Part shown: positions 1 through 10,325 of the stretch, piece by piece
Position numbering within the stretch: position 1 is the first letter of the stretch
Layout of the letters: the number at the start of each line of letters is the position of its first letter
Origin: Diaporthe sp. PMI_573
Lineage: Eukaryota > Ascomycota > Sordariomycetes > Diaporthales > Diaporthaceae
Reading direction: 5' to 3'
NCBI GenBank assembly: GCA_021399435.1
Contig: JAJTUP010000078.1
Coordinates: 186,001 to 250,000 of the forward strand
Length of the DNA stretch: 64,000 bases
The notes under the pieces: generated by a model
Seen by the model: the letters and a program-made list of their open reading frames with translations, nothing else
Told to the model about the DNA's origin: nothing
The model's database searches: none
Translations under genes and position numbers: made by a program

Positions 1-123
1 AGGTAAAGGATAAAGACTAGACTCCTGATTACGTTGTTTTCCTTGTTACTTGGCCTTGGAGGTGGAAGGTTGGTAGGGAAACCCACAACACAGCGACTAC
101 CCGTGGGTCGCTTCGGCTTCCGT

Positions 124-149
124 GCACCCACTGCTGGCGCAGTGGGTGC
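124..149. repeat. Short perfect inverted repeat (hairpin)
   Basis: Arms 124-133 and 140-149 (GCACCCACTG and its complement) form a 10-bp perfect stem around a 6-nt loop. No gene lies beside it and no role is assigned. Confidence 0.6.
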
Positions 150-319
150 CAAAACCTCGCACCGGCCAAAACCCCGCATCATCTGAGTGTTTTTTTTTTG
201 GTGCAGATCCCCACCAAAACCATAGTTAACATTCTCATGACAACCACCACATCGTCGCCGCCACCACACTGCAACGTCCGGATATGGTAAAAGAGAGGTT
301 ATATCGTACTTTCAGAAGC

Positions 320-332
320 AAAAAAAAAAAAA
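320..332 (-). terminator. Pol III oligo-T terminator
   Basis: Thirteen A residues on the plus strand are thirteen T residues just after the tRNA-like gene on the minus strand, which is a typical RNA polymerase III stop signal. Confidence 0.65.
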
Positions 333-333
333 C

Positions 334-431
334 AGTTCCTATTGGATTCGAGCCAATGGCCTCCCGCCAGTCTATACAAGCTATGAAATGGTGATTTGGG
401 GCGGGCGCTCTACCGACTGAGCTGAAGGACT
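334..431 (-). tRNA. tRNA-like gene with probable intron, isotype unresolved
   Basis: On the minus strand the sequence has a D arm (GCTC, AGTCGGTA, GAGC), an anticodon stem CCCGC/GCGGG, a 5-nt variable loop and a T arm with loop CTCGAAT. The acceptor stem pairs except at one position. About 26 nt beyond a normal tRNA length lie in the anticodon loop, which fits a nuclear tRNA intron. Position 33 reads C instead of the nearly universal U, and T-loop position 54 reads C instead of U, so the isotype cannot be assigned and the gene may be a degenerate copy. A T run follows directly. Confidence 0.6.
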
Positions 432-1452
432 GCATCATTCCACAGTAGGTACGATAAGCAGTCGTCTGCTTCCCCTTATATACACGGTGGCGACGAGGCG
501 ATATCGTGGTTATTGTAGCCACTGCTTCCCTCCTCGCCAAGCAGTGGATATGGGGCACAGTCTATATTGCTTCCGTGGCCACCGGAAGATTCGCCTCCTT
601 CCACCGAGCCGAATATGCTGCTGCTCAGACCATCACTATAGTCAACTTCGACTAGACTATGCTGTGGGCAGGGTGTTTTGAGTGCTTCTGCCCTTGCTGC
701 TTGAAGTCCTCTTGTTAGACGAGGATTCCACAGATCCTACAATTCATCAGGCCTAGACTCATGGCCGATATTGAACGTTAATAGGGTACCGGTAGATGAT
801 CTGCACAAGCGAACTACTTCTAACGCCAATTATCCTGCACTGAATTCCGCAGAGGAAGCTCCACTAAGGCAGTACCCCTTTCCCCTATAGTTTCACCATG
901 GCCACGACGCAGCTGTCATCACCACTACGGCCCGTCACGCCCCGGCACTGACTTGGTCCAGGCGCTGTCAAGGTTGAGTCCTCGTCCTCGTCTTCTAGTG
1001 ACGTTGTATGGAATTCGAACGCCGTGTCCACTCTTGCCGGCATGGACGGTGCTCCAGACAACCCGACCGTCATTCCCTGACGTGGAGGAGGAGGAGGATG
1101 GGGAGGTCGGTGATGTCGTTCAGCCCCCCAAAAGTACTGTACTTCACGAGTGATAACCGCGCCGTCACATAATTCAAGCTTCAGTAGCGGTTGAAAGACC
1201 ACGGGAAGTGGTTACAAGTACTTTCATGCGCTTACTCTCGTCCTTCTGTCTAATCCCTCTGAGAGTACTCGGGATTCGACGTTTTGGCCAAAGTATTTAT
1301 CGTGGATTTGTTAGGGCGGAGAGATGGCAGTTCAGTTGAGGTCCGAGTTATGAATCCATAATAATGCTGCAGAAAAATATTCAATTTCATTTTGAAAACT
1401 AGGTACATTTACGAAGTATTTGTGGCCAGGGGCATTCCTTCACATTGATCTT
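432..1452. other. No gene seen
   Basis: Only short overlapping frames without recognisable motifs are present. A purine-rich GGAGGAGGAGG tract lies near 1085-1100. Confidence 0.5.
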
Positions 1453-2301
1453 TCAAAGCACCATTTGTTTGATTTGCTTGGCAGCTTCTCCGCTTCCGTC
1501 AGTACAATCTGAGCAACTGATTGGGGGACCACATGCAGACACAAAACTGGGAATTGTCTCAATCTTCTTAAACAAGCCCCGGTCGGTCTTTTCCCCTGGT
1601 GTGTTTTGTTGCCAGATTTCTCCGCCTTGCTGGCTGCCATCGACAGCGCCCTGGACGTAGCATGCAAGGCGGGCGCAGATGTTGATCTCATGCTTTCGGA
1701 ATTCAGCTAGTGTTTCCATGATTTTGGTAGTCGGAATAGCGATTGCAATACTGATTTCGTCGACTTCCTTTTCCGTCTTGCCTGTAATAATCCAGTTGTC
1801 CAAAATCTCGGCTCCCGACTTGAGTTTCCCAGTGCCGACGAACAGTTGGCTATGCTCGTTGGTAATGCCGGAGCTAGTGACCGCTGATATAGGCGGGGTA
1901 GCCTTGGGATCGCACGAAAACTGGACTGGCATCTCCTCCTTGGTTTCGCGGACTGCTGCCTGGGCGCCTCCCTCGCCAGCATCAACAAGTCCACCTGCTG
2001 GCCCCACCTCCCATCCTTCAGTCGCCGGGCGAAACTGAATTTGCAGCGCAAGAGCTGGGCCAAGGTCTGTATTGATGCGTATCAAGCTCTGTGACGCCGC
2101 CACATTGTTGGCCCGCTCGATCCAGGTGTACGGTCTTGGGGCTTTATTCCCACCAGGATAGAAATCACCTTTCATCAAACGCACGTACGGGGTCTCGGTA
2201 TCTGAAGCAACCGCCTTGCCCTCTACCTTGGGCCCGTTGTCGTTTCTGGGAAGATTGGCTATAAATTCAGCCATCCTCTCCGTGACCACGAAGTTGAGCA
2301 T
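1453..2301 (-). CDS. Nudix hydrolase family protein
   Basis: Single exon of 282 aa starting at an ATG. A Nudix box lies at residues 104-126: the G, five residues later E, then REtkEE are all present. The usual Gly near the box end is Pro here, so the loop is slightly atypical. Nudix proteins hydrolyse nucleoside diphosphates linked to another moiety and need a divalent metal bound by the RExxEE glutamates, which are intact. The flanking sheet strands look complete and no signal peptide is visible. The substrate cannot be told. The gene stands alone, with gaps on both sides. Confidence 0.8.
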   Translation of the reverse strand: MLNFVVTERMAEFIANLPRNDNGPKVEGKAVASDTETPYVRLMKGDFYPGGNKAPRPYTWIERANNVAASQSLIRINTDLGPALALQIQFRPATEGWEVGPAGGLVDAGEGGAQAAVRETKEEMPVQFSCDPKATPPISAVTSSGITNEHSQLFVGTGKLKSGAEILDNWIITGKTEKEVDEISIAIAIPTTKIMETLAEFRKHEINICARLACYVQGAVDGSQQGGEIWQQNTPGEKTDRGLFKKIETIPSFVSACGPPISCSDCTDGSGEAAKQIKQMVL

Positions 2302-3492
2302 GGCCTAGTTTGGTGACGTTGGTCAAATTTGTGAAAATATTAGTGCGTTAGATTCTGAAAGATATAAGGAGAAAGTTGTGAACGACATAAACAAGGCGGA
2401 AACCAGCATGGCTTATATATACACAATTTGTGCACAGACCAGGATTGCTGCCTATTGTCCTCCAGCTTGGTGTGTTGCTGCCTAACAACTGAAGAAGTAT
2501 AAAAATGGGGTTACAAGGATCAACCAACAAACGTACTTCTGCTGGTTATCCCACTCAATCAAATACTTATAAAATAGGAAGTATAAAACAAAGGACGTAC
2601 TTTTGTTGATATTCCACTTCATGAAGTACTTTGAAAGATCTGTTAGTTGTTGAAAGTGGGTACAGTACAGTACAGAATGCGATCAGCCTACGCATTCAAG
2701 CTGACATTGAAAACCTCCGTTCCCCCTTCACTTTTCGCCGTTCTCGACTTCCTTGCTTCCTTCTATACATATTTATTCAATCTTGCAACCCTCGAATACA
2801 CGCATAGATCCCACGGCCATTCGTCCACAGCAAGTAGGTACCCCAACCGCCGTTAAATCACTGCAAATTACTCAACAGTGATGCAGATCGCATAGTTAAT
2901 ATTTCCACTATCCCTGTGAACATTTTCATGCCGAACTACAGTGCGTCTATTGATATGTCTCGAACCCCATCCCCTAGTGACCAGCTTCTTCGTGAAGCGG
3001 ATGAAGGTTGGTATTCCGAGTATTCCCGATCATTTGCGTGGCCAAGGTGGGCTGGTTAATAGTATTTAGCCCATCGGTCTGCGCACAAAGCCGAGCTTGC
3101 CCAGACGAGCAGATCTAGCAACAGCCCATTTATCGAGGACGATGCTGTCCATGAAAATATGCAACTCGGCCACAGCCTGAACAAGCAGAAGCCTACTTCG
3201 TCATGGGTTTCGTGCACAAACAAAGCCCAAGCCGCGGGAAAGCAGCATACAGGACATGGCAAGAGAATCGATAGCCTTTGCATAAACGGGAACACGACTG
3301 GCGACGAGAGTAATGACGAAGTGAAGGACGAGATCGTGGAATGTATTACCTGCCGGCCGTGAGCCAGAGTTTCATCGATATCCAAAAGAGGTCAATCTTG
3401 AGCAATGAATATGGGGGGGGGGGGATCTTATCGCCGTATGCACGCTTCAATGGCGAGTATAATGCAACATCTAATGGCTGGAGTAAATAAGA
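2302..3492. other. No gene seen; GTACTT motifs and a G12 run
   Basis: No credible gene. Two CGTACTTYTG motifs lie 64 bp apart near 2532 and 2596, and a run of 12 G is at 3413-3424. Confidence 0.45.
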
Positions 3493-3762
3493 TTAATGTG
3501 GAGGCATGCTGATAGGGATAATGTCGTTTGTCTTGCAGTAGTTCTCAAACTCCGCTGATACATGGCTCTCATGTCGTATTACTAATCGTTCCAGGTACTT
3601 CACTGTTGCAAAACATTTGAGTGCAAATTCGTAGTCACGGCGGTTTGTTTTGCCTGGAAAGAGAGAACTGTGGGTTGCTCTGTCTAATATAGCAGTCATG
3701 TCAAAGAGAAGAGGACACTCAAGCACTCCGGGTACGTTACCTACGGTATATGCAGACCCCAC
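3493..3762 (-). pseudogene. Relic of a pogo/Fot-type DDE transposase
   Basis: Near the end of this frame (about 3493-3600) the peptide has the spacing of the pogo/DDE_1 catalytic core: R-L-V-I, then HESHVSAEF, then NIIPISMPPH. In intact pogo relatives this stretch reads L-DGHgSH...EF...NII-l-MPPHssH and carries the second catalytic Asp. Here the Asp and Gly are replaced (R-H-E-S-H) and the frame stops just after the PPH. No ATG is present; the frame is open from a GTG. It is a dead fragment. A separate first-half fragment of this class lies at 54542-54976. Confidence 0.6.
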
Positions 3763-3828
3763 GTGTAAACCATGTGCTTGGAATTGAATGATAATTGCAT
3801 GTTAAAAGCCTCGAGTCACCGGGAGTTA

Positions 3829-4050
3829 TTACTTGCATTGGCAGGGTAACCGTTGTAGACTCGGCCGTACACCTACATGCGTTCCGATTCCTGCCCAATC
3901 AGGCGCTACAGCGTTGTACAGAGTACAGATGCTGTAGAAGTCTCCAAGGAGGAATGGGTTGTGATTGTAGAATCTGTCACGGTTGGGGACATCAATGTTT
4001 TGGATGCCGTATTCAAAGTGAATTGAGCCGCTGAGGTTTGCGCTGGACAT
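3829..4050 (-). other. Short open frame, possibly a gene fragment
   Basis: A 73-aa frame begins at an ATG and has protein-like composition (GDFYSICTLYNAVAPDWAG near the middle). No family is recognised. Its position between relics suggests a fragment rather than a gene. Confidence 0.2.
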
Positions 4051-4293
4051 ATTTCTCGGTCGCCGAAGGACAGCATCGTGAAGGCTTTTGTGTCAACCAG
4101 GGATGAGAGTTAGACCTATCCCAACTCCTGAGTCAACATCCCGCCATCTTAATACGGGACCTCGATGCACGTTTATCAAAGTCAAGATGGTGTTACCGCT
4201 ATTGTATCAGTGTATAATTAGTTTGCAAGTTTTCCCCACCTGGTCTCTGCGCAAGTATCTTCAAGTCCACATGATGTCCTAAGTACAGTCAAC

Positions 4294-5019
4294 ATGACCG
4301 ACAAGATTCCGGTTTATAAGACGACCCGGTCTTTCAGTGAGAACACGCAAGGACTAGAGATTAATTTCGAGAATACCAGCCCTGACACCATATTCGCATA
4401 CATACTGGGTCTCGACCCCGATAACGGCAACCGAGTCTTCTATCAAAGCAACTCAGGTTCAATTTACTACCCGAAATACCTTTCAACTTCAAATGCGAGT
4501 CTCTCCGAGATTGATTCAAATGCGAATGAATTGATAATCACCGTCTTACCTAATACAAATACATCCGTCACTTTGAAAACGTACCTTGACTCTGGCCGTA
4601 TCTATTTAGGTACTCAAGAACTTCACTTCTTTATGGATAGCTCTAATCGCCTAGTGGAGCCATCTGCGGTTTCGGTGTCAGACCCTAATTACGGAGTGAA
4701 CTGGGGCATCACTGAACTCACGTGGTCAGGCCGTGGACTTATAATAGACTTATCGTATGTTGATGAAGTTGGCCTATCGATGGGTCTGTTGGTTTAGACA
4801 GAGGATGGAATGGAACAAAAAAGTCGTGGCCTGCCGCGGGATGCTGTCGAAACTATCTGCAGCCAACTGAAGGATATCGACCCGGATTGGGGTTCCCTGT
4901 GTGTATATGATGAATCTGGCAACGCCTTACGTGCATTGGCACCGATAATTATTGCACGATTACCTGTGGAGCTACAAAATAGATACCCCTATTTATCGAA
5001 AGGCCATTTTACAGTCTAG
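4294..5019 (+). pseudogene. Truncated GH64 (endo-1,3-beta-glucanase-like) gene with in-frame stop
   Basis: The frame opens at ATG 4294 and carries the fungal GH64 pattern: an N-terminal NNT-like strand (LEINFENTSPDTIFAYI), GRIYLG, and VEPSAVSVSDPNYGVNWGIT. A TAG at 4795-4797 interrupts it. The same frame continues without shift as GLPRDAVETICSQL and SLCVYDESGNALRALAP, also GH64-like, and ends at 5019. A CAG-to-TAG transition would explain the stop. The second half of a GH64 domain is missing, so the gene is dead even if the stop is suppressed. GH64 enzymes cut beta-1,3-glucan. No secretion signal is visible at this start. Confidence 0.7.
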
Positions 5020-5267
5020 CAGAATTAGGTCTCCATTGGTTCAAGATATACCATGAACACCACCGAGTGGCTTTGAAGATGTCTATCTCAATGTATAACC
5101 CATGCTTGTTGTTTAGAATAAAAAAGAAAATACGTTGTAAACGAAGGGGCAGTTTACGTACACCGGACTTAAGAATATAGTTAACGAAGGTATTATCCTC
5201 TAACATAGGGACGAGTACTTTATATTATAATTAAAGGCGTAGCCCGATGAAAGTTAATCAAGGGGGG
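5020..5267. other. No gene seen
   Basis: AT-rich spacer between two pseudogenes, with no motif recognised. Confidence 0.4.
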
Positions 5268-5566
5268 AGCTGGATCCTAGGGAACGACGACTTTCAACGA
5301 TGGCGAAATGGCCAGAATCAGCTACTTTGGGTGAGAGGCGACCCCGGCAAGGGAAAGACAATGTTGCTCTGTGGGGTCATCAATCATTGAGAGGAGCTGC
5401 CGGCCACAAACATATCCTACTTCTTTTGCCAAGCCACGGATAAACGCATCAACAGTGCGACGGCGGTACTGCGTGGTCTGATCTTTCTGCTTATCCACAA
5501 AGGAAATGTTTCGCTCCATACTCGTCATCTTGTCACAACTGGACTTATTATTTGCCCAGCAGATCC
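5268..5566 (+). pseudogene. Relic of a NACHT NTPase (NLR) gene
   Basis: The plus frame reads SWILGNDDFQRWR, then the Walker A motif GDPGKGKT (5337-5360), MLLCGVIN, a TGA stop at 5388-5390, then in the same frame NISYFFCQATDKRIN and ATAVLRGLIFLLI. This is the usual start of the NACHT domain in fungal NLR proteins. The N-terminal effector domain, Walker B region and C-terminal repeats are absent, and the following 450 bp show only scattered frames. A second STAND-type gene, intact, lies at 24951-28787 but is a different (NB-ARC) type. Confidence 0.7.
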
Positions 5567-6034
5567 AAACCGGTCCCTTCTTCGTAAATGTCCAGCTCGC
5601 TCATAGAAAAATTGCAACAGCAGGTACTGTGGTGGTAGGCCGTCGAACAAGCCTGGGTATCTATACATATTGAAAAACCTCTGGCAATGTTCGGCGAAAT
5701 TGGTCGCATCCTGTCCGAACCCCTCGCTAACAATGATGGCACTGGCCTTGCTTGATCACAAGATCGAAGCAGGCCCCATGTCGGTGGGAATGTCCTCCGG
5801 TTGAATTGAATTCAGTGAAAGGCAACGAGGAACCTCATCTCGTAAAGCTCCAGATTTCGATCAAAATATCTTAGCGCCGCGAACCCCGATTCCAAAAGAA
5901 GTCATTCATATGACTGGACAGCTCATTGAATACTGGGAGAGCTACATGTGGTCCAAGGTGGCCCAGTCGGTCTGTTGCGGTCGTGTCATTTCCTTTGTTG
6001 TGATATGAACTCCCGTTCTTCCGACGGCGAGTGG
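5567..6034. other. No gene seen; possibly decayed NLR sequence
   Basis: No open frame of note. It may be the decayed continuation of the NACHT relic to the left, but no motif proves it. Confidence 0.3.
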
Positions 6035-8033
6035 TCAGATGAACCATGGCGCAGCAGTGTCGAAGCTCATCAGCTCCCACCACTTCAACGGCTTAGTTCG
6101 GTCGCCGTCCGCCATGAGATCTTGCTGCTTCCAGTACCTCTCGATCAGATTTCTTAGGACAAACACGTTGCCGATCTTCCGATCTGCATCCATGCGGTCG
6201 AGTGTCCGCAGGATCATGATCCTCTGATCGTCGGCCTGCGACTCGCAAGCGACAACAAACAACGGCCAGGGGCTCGTGCAAATATCCTGGTTCGCGAGGA
6301 CCCTGAAACCTGCCTGAAGCCACATTGGCGTCTGGTTCGTGGCGTCGATGTTGGGGCAGACGGACCGCAGGTAAAGGACGGCAGCGATTCGATAGAGCTC
6401 GGCTGTCAAGCGGACCTTTGTCTGTTCCCTGATCGATTGGTTCTCGGTCTCTGATGGCAGTCGTTGGTTAAGTCGGCTCAGCCGGTCTTGTAGGCCCTGG
6501 CATGTCCACATAACGGATGGGAGCTCGGACCTGCCGCTCTTCTCGTGAAACTTCTGTGCAGCCGGATATCGCAACTGGTTGATGTGATGAACAATCTCCA
6601 TGATCTCGACTGAGCAGCCGAGGGAGCCTATGATGAGGGTCTTGTCAACATGGCTTCCTTGGAGCAGTTCCAGCGATGAAGCGCCGTCGTAATTGTGCTT
6701 GTGTGGCTGACTGAAAGAACCCAGTATTTCATGGTATAGAAACCACGTGTTGAGAAAGTCATAGTCGAGTGCGCCGCCTCTCATATCGGCATAGCGGTGC
6801 AGTAAGCTTCTTGAACCGTTCAGGTGGAGATGCCATTTGCCCTCGGCCTCGTCAAACACCTGCAGAGGTCAGCCCCGACCTATGACGAGAATATGTATTT
6901 TTGGGGGGGAGAGGGGGGCTGGATACTTACGTTGTACACACAAAGCATCATGGAAGCCGCGAGCTGGGACTCGATGGGCACATCGGCGAATGACTCCTTG
7001 TCCAGCGAGTGGGACAAGAGTCGGAGGGCCTGGATCTTGTATGGTAGGGCAGCCCCAAGGCCATGGCGGTGGAATGCTGACAGTGCGAGGATGGCCATGC
7101 GGAGAGCCTTGGCGGCAAAACTGGAGCCGTTGATGGCTATGGGTATCAGCTCGTGGCGGAAGCCGTTGTTGGCATCCACCGTCGAGATCATGCGGGAGAT
7201 CTTGTGTTCATCTGGGAGGCATGGTCAGCGGCCTGATCAGGGAGAAGCAGGGAGAAACCGACAACTCACAATACGCGAGCAAATCGGCTTCGTGGCCCAC
7301 CAAATCGGGGAGCAGCCTCAGGGCCTGCTGAGGGCGGGCGTGGTGGTCCTGAAGGGTTAAGGTGCTGACGTCCTGGCGGTTCTGCTCGATGTCGTCGAAT
7401 GAGATGTTGAGGAACTGCTGTCCGTAATACAAACCGGACGCCTGCAGCTGGCCGTGCGAGTGCTGCAGGGACAGCTTGGGTGATTTCCTGCGGCCGTCTG
7501 GTATGTCAGGCCAAACAAGGCGGAGGCCATATCCCATGCATTCTCGGCCCGTCCTCACGCAGTTGTTGCATGAGGGCAGGCCCTTATCACACCCGATTTT
7601 CCTTTCTATTCGCGAGAGTACGAGTCGGGTGTCAGCAGGAGCCCGCATTTGGCGACCAACGAAGACGTAGTCCAACCAGAGGCGAAGACGGATCGCCGGA
7701 AGCGAAGATGGGTGGAGAAGGGGACAGGGTCCACCGGCGCAAAAAAAAGAAACATATTAGATCAGATCAACATCTGACCCCAAGTGTGCGGCTAAGCAGG
7801 GGGGCAGTGGGAGAAAAGAGGCAGGAGTGATAGTGCAGAAACACCAACGACAACCTCAACACCAACATCCCAGAACAGCAGCAGCAGCAGCAGCAGCAAA
7901 GCCGGCAGCCGCAACAAAAAGCAGTAAGCCTCGGGGGAGCAAACAGGGGCGATTACTCACTCTTGCATGTCCAGCAACCCTGGCCTGCTTGGCCAGCCCT
8001 CATGCTTGTCAGTGTGCGCTGCTCCGAAACCAT
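6035..8033 (-). CDS. Zn2Cys6 transcription factor with Fungal_trans_2-like domain
   Basis: Four exons join in frame: 8033-7961, 7605-7270, 7211-6931 and 6859-6035, giving 504 aa. Donors are GTGAGT, GTGAGT and GTAAGT. The first splice rebuilds a full binuclear cluster at about residues 20-47: CWTCKKRKIGC, then CxxC and a final C six residues on. This binds DNA through two zinc ions. The remainder is helical and resembles the fungal-specific transcription factor 2 domain. The ATG at 8033 is the only one in frame before the cluster. Intron 1 is unusually long (355 nt) and holds a CAG repeat. Target genes are unknown. Confidence 0.85.
7876..7897. repeat. CAG microsatellite in intron 1 of the Zn2Cys6 gene
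   Basis: Seven consecutive CAG triplets lie inside the 355-nt first intron of the minus-strand regulator gene, read as CTG on the transcript strand. Confidence 0.75.
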
Positions 8034-9713
8034 GAGCGACCAGTGGTTTTTCACAAGTTGGGGTTTTGTTGGGGTGCGGCGGAGGTTGTGTGATGGGGAA
8101 CGGTGATGAGACAGCGCTTGAGATGTAGTGTTCTGCTTTGGCGAACGGTTTTGCTTTTGTTTGTGGCAGTTCAGAAGCGCGTCCCAACACAAGCACGAAT
8201 ATTTACGTTAATGCGAGGTTCGATTTCGTGGTTTTCAACACTCGCGTCATTCTGCGCTACTGCATGCAGGAAGCCCCGTCTCTTCATCTTAGCAACAGGG
8301 TGCCGGCGTTAATTGGCGTGATCAGTGTTTTTGACGCGATTCTCGGAAGCCGCTGAGACGTTGACAGTGCGCTACCGCACGGGGTGGTACTACACGAGGC
8401 GATGGGTACTGGTCTGATTATCGATAATCCGGAACAGACGCGCTGAACATTTCATTGACAGGGCCCTAAGCTGCCTGGCATAATCGGCATCTTAAAACCC
8501 ATCAGCCGGGAAACTTCCCAAACGTGCCTATAGCAACACGCCCTGGCAGATGTGCCATAAGGTATGTCAAGCACGATATGTGGCTGAGGCTTATCTTTAC
8601 AGTATAGTATCAATGCGAGACGACACGGAAGTTGAATGTGACGGCACCGCCATTTGCGCCAGTGCAAACCAGCAACGGAGACTCGCTGCAGATAGGAAGC
8701 AGGGGTGTGAAACGAGGGATCTCAGAAATCACTTTTGGCTGGGGTTTGTGGGAAAAATGAAGTCGAAAGGTGGGCCTTCTGCGCCGGGGATTGAGCAGAT
8801 TGGTCAAGAGACATGTATGCTCTGCAGTGTTACATATCCGTCCATGCCCGTTGGCCTTGTCAATGACAGTTGGATCTTTTCAGACATTGGTTCTGAGAAC
8901 GCACCTTGGCACCCACCAGACTCCACGCATGAGCTTGCTCTGGTTGCCTGATTCCATTCCAGACAGCACGGCAGATACACCCCACAAGTACATGTTGAGA
9001 GCGGTCTAAAATATACAACGCTCGCAGTCACGGGTAGATCGTCATTTCGCGGAGGAGCAACATGAATCAGCACGACATTGGACGACCTCCCACGTATGAA
9101 AATACGCTGGCTCATCTGGTGAGAGATGGGAAACTGCCTAAAGTAAGGTTGTCAACAGGTAGTGGGAGGGATTATGCGCGTCCTTGTGACGCTCACCATG
9201 CATAAGCAGGCTGCAGTCATCCTGAGCGCGCTTTGACAGCGCGAGCCGGATCGCCAGCCATTATCTTGGCGCTGGGGACGCTAATGCAGAGACTAAAACT
9301 GTCTCGTCAAAGGGTAGTTTTCGGCTTACATTTACGGTTATGGAAAGGGAGTCGCGAGACTTGGGTTAACCAAGTTTATATTCTACGAACCGCAAAAATA
9401 TACGGTCATTGTCGTTGACAAAGCTTGCCATTTGCGGCTTCCCTTTGGCAGCTTCCGAATTTGGTACCCTACGCCAACCAGATACTCTGCGACAGGGGTC
9501 GTGCAGAAAACGCGACATTTAGTGTGAATCGGTCGGACAGGGGTCGTGTTACACTACAGCAGTGTAACGACGCAGGTAGAACTGACCGCCTGGACTGCAA
9601 TGCATAGATCGCCAGGCGTCCGTGTTTGTGATCGGCGGCCTTAACTATGGAAGTAAGGACACCATGCCCCTTCCGAATGAAACTAACTACTCGCCTCTCT
9701 TGTCACCTACCAG
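8034..9713. other. No gene seen; likely promoter of the Zn2Cys6 gene at its left side
   Basis: The left part should hold the promoter of the minus-strand regulator. An open frame at 8550-8951 (+) has no recognisable family and weak coding character. The sequence before 9714 may be a decayed first exon and intron of the rhodopsin-domain fragment. Confidence 0.4.
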
Positions 9714-10124
9714 GCCACTGACTTGAACTCCCTGAATCTAGTGGTTGACTACGGCATGGGCTGGCACGCAAGCACCCTCGACCTCGACGCGATAGAAAAC
9801 GTGCTCAAGCTCCTGCTGGGCTTCGAGTGCATGTACGTCACGGCCGTGGCGCTGATCAAGTTCTCGCTGCTGGAGATGTACCTGCGCATCTTCCCCAGCC
9901 GCGGCTTCAAGATCGCCGCCTACATCATCGGTGGCATTGTGGCGGCGTGGTGGATCGCCATCGTCCTCGTCTGCATCTTCCAGTGCAACCCCATCTACGT
10001 GGCCTGGGAGCCGTGGATGCCGGGCCAGTGCATCGACCTCAAGGGCTCCTTCATCGGCAACGCCGTGCCCAACATCGTCACCGACATCGCCATCCTGATC
10101 ATGCCCGTCAAGCAGGCAGGGTAG
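9714..10124 (+). pseudogene. Fragment of a fungal rhodopsin-domain membrane protein
   Basis: After a likely splice acceptor (CACCTACCAG) the frame reads LNLVVDYGMGWHA, a transmembrane segment, then ALIKFSLLEMYLRIFPSR, a second segment, QCNPIYVAWEPW, and NIVTDIAILIMPVK. This is the signature order of the seven-helix Rhodopsin_dom family of fungal integral membrane proteins. The frame ends in TAG at the point where helices 6 and 7 should follow, and no in-frame first exon is found upstream. It is GC-rich compared with its neighbours. A truncated copia element begins 200 bp downstream. Confidence 0.65.
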
Positions 10125-10325
10125 GGAATCAATCCATCCACGTCAATATCCGACTTTGTGGATTGAATTGACGGCTTACTCAGCAGAGTGCTCGTGGATT
10201 GATGTCCACAGGGCTGTCCGTGGATTGATGTCCATAATATTGAACCCGTGGAAGACCCCTGTCGCACTAAATCGGGTTTCCTATTCGGGCAATTTTTGAA
10301 GCTACCGCCGAACCTGTAGATTGCC
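10125..10325. repeat. Spacer with repeated GTGGATTGATGTCCA
   Basis: GTGGATTGATGTCCA occurs at 10194-10208 and 10220-10234, and a related GTGGATTGAATTGACGG lies nearby. Such clustered short repeats are typical of subterminal regions of DNA transposons, but no terminus or target duplication was found. Confidence 0.4.

Noticed and set aside
8550..8951. 133-codon plus frame
   Set aside because: ATG present but no family, no splice context and weak protein character.
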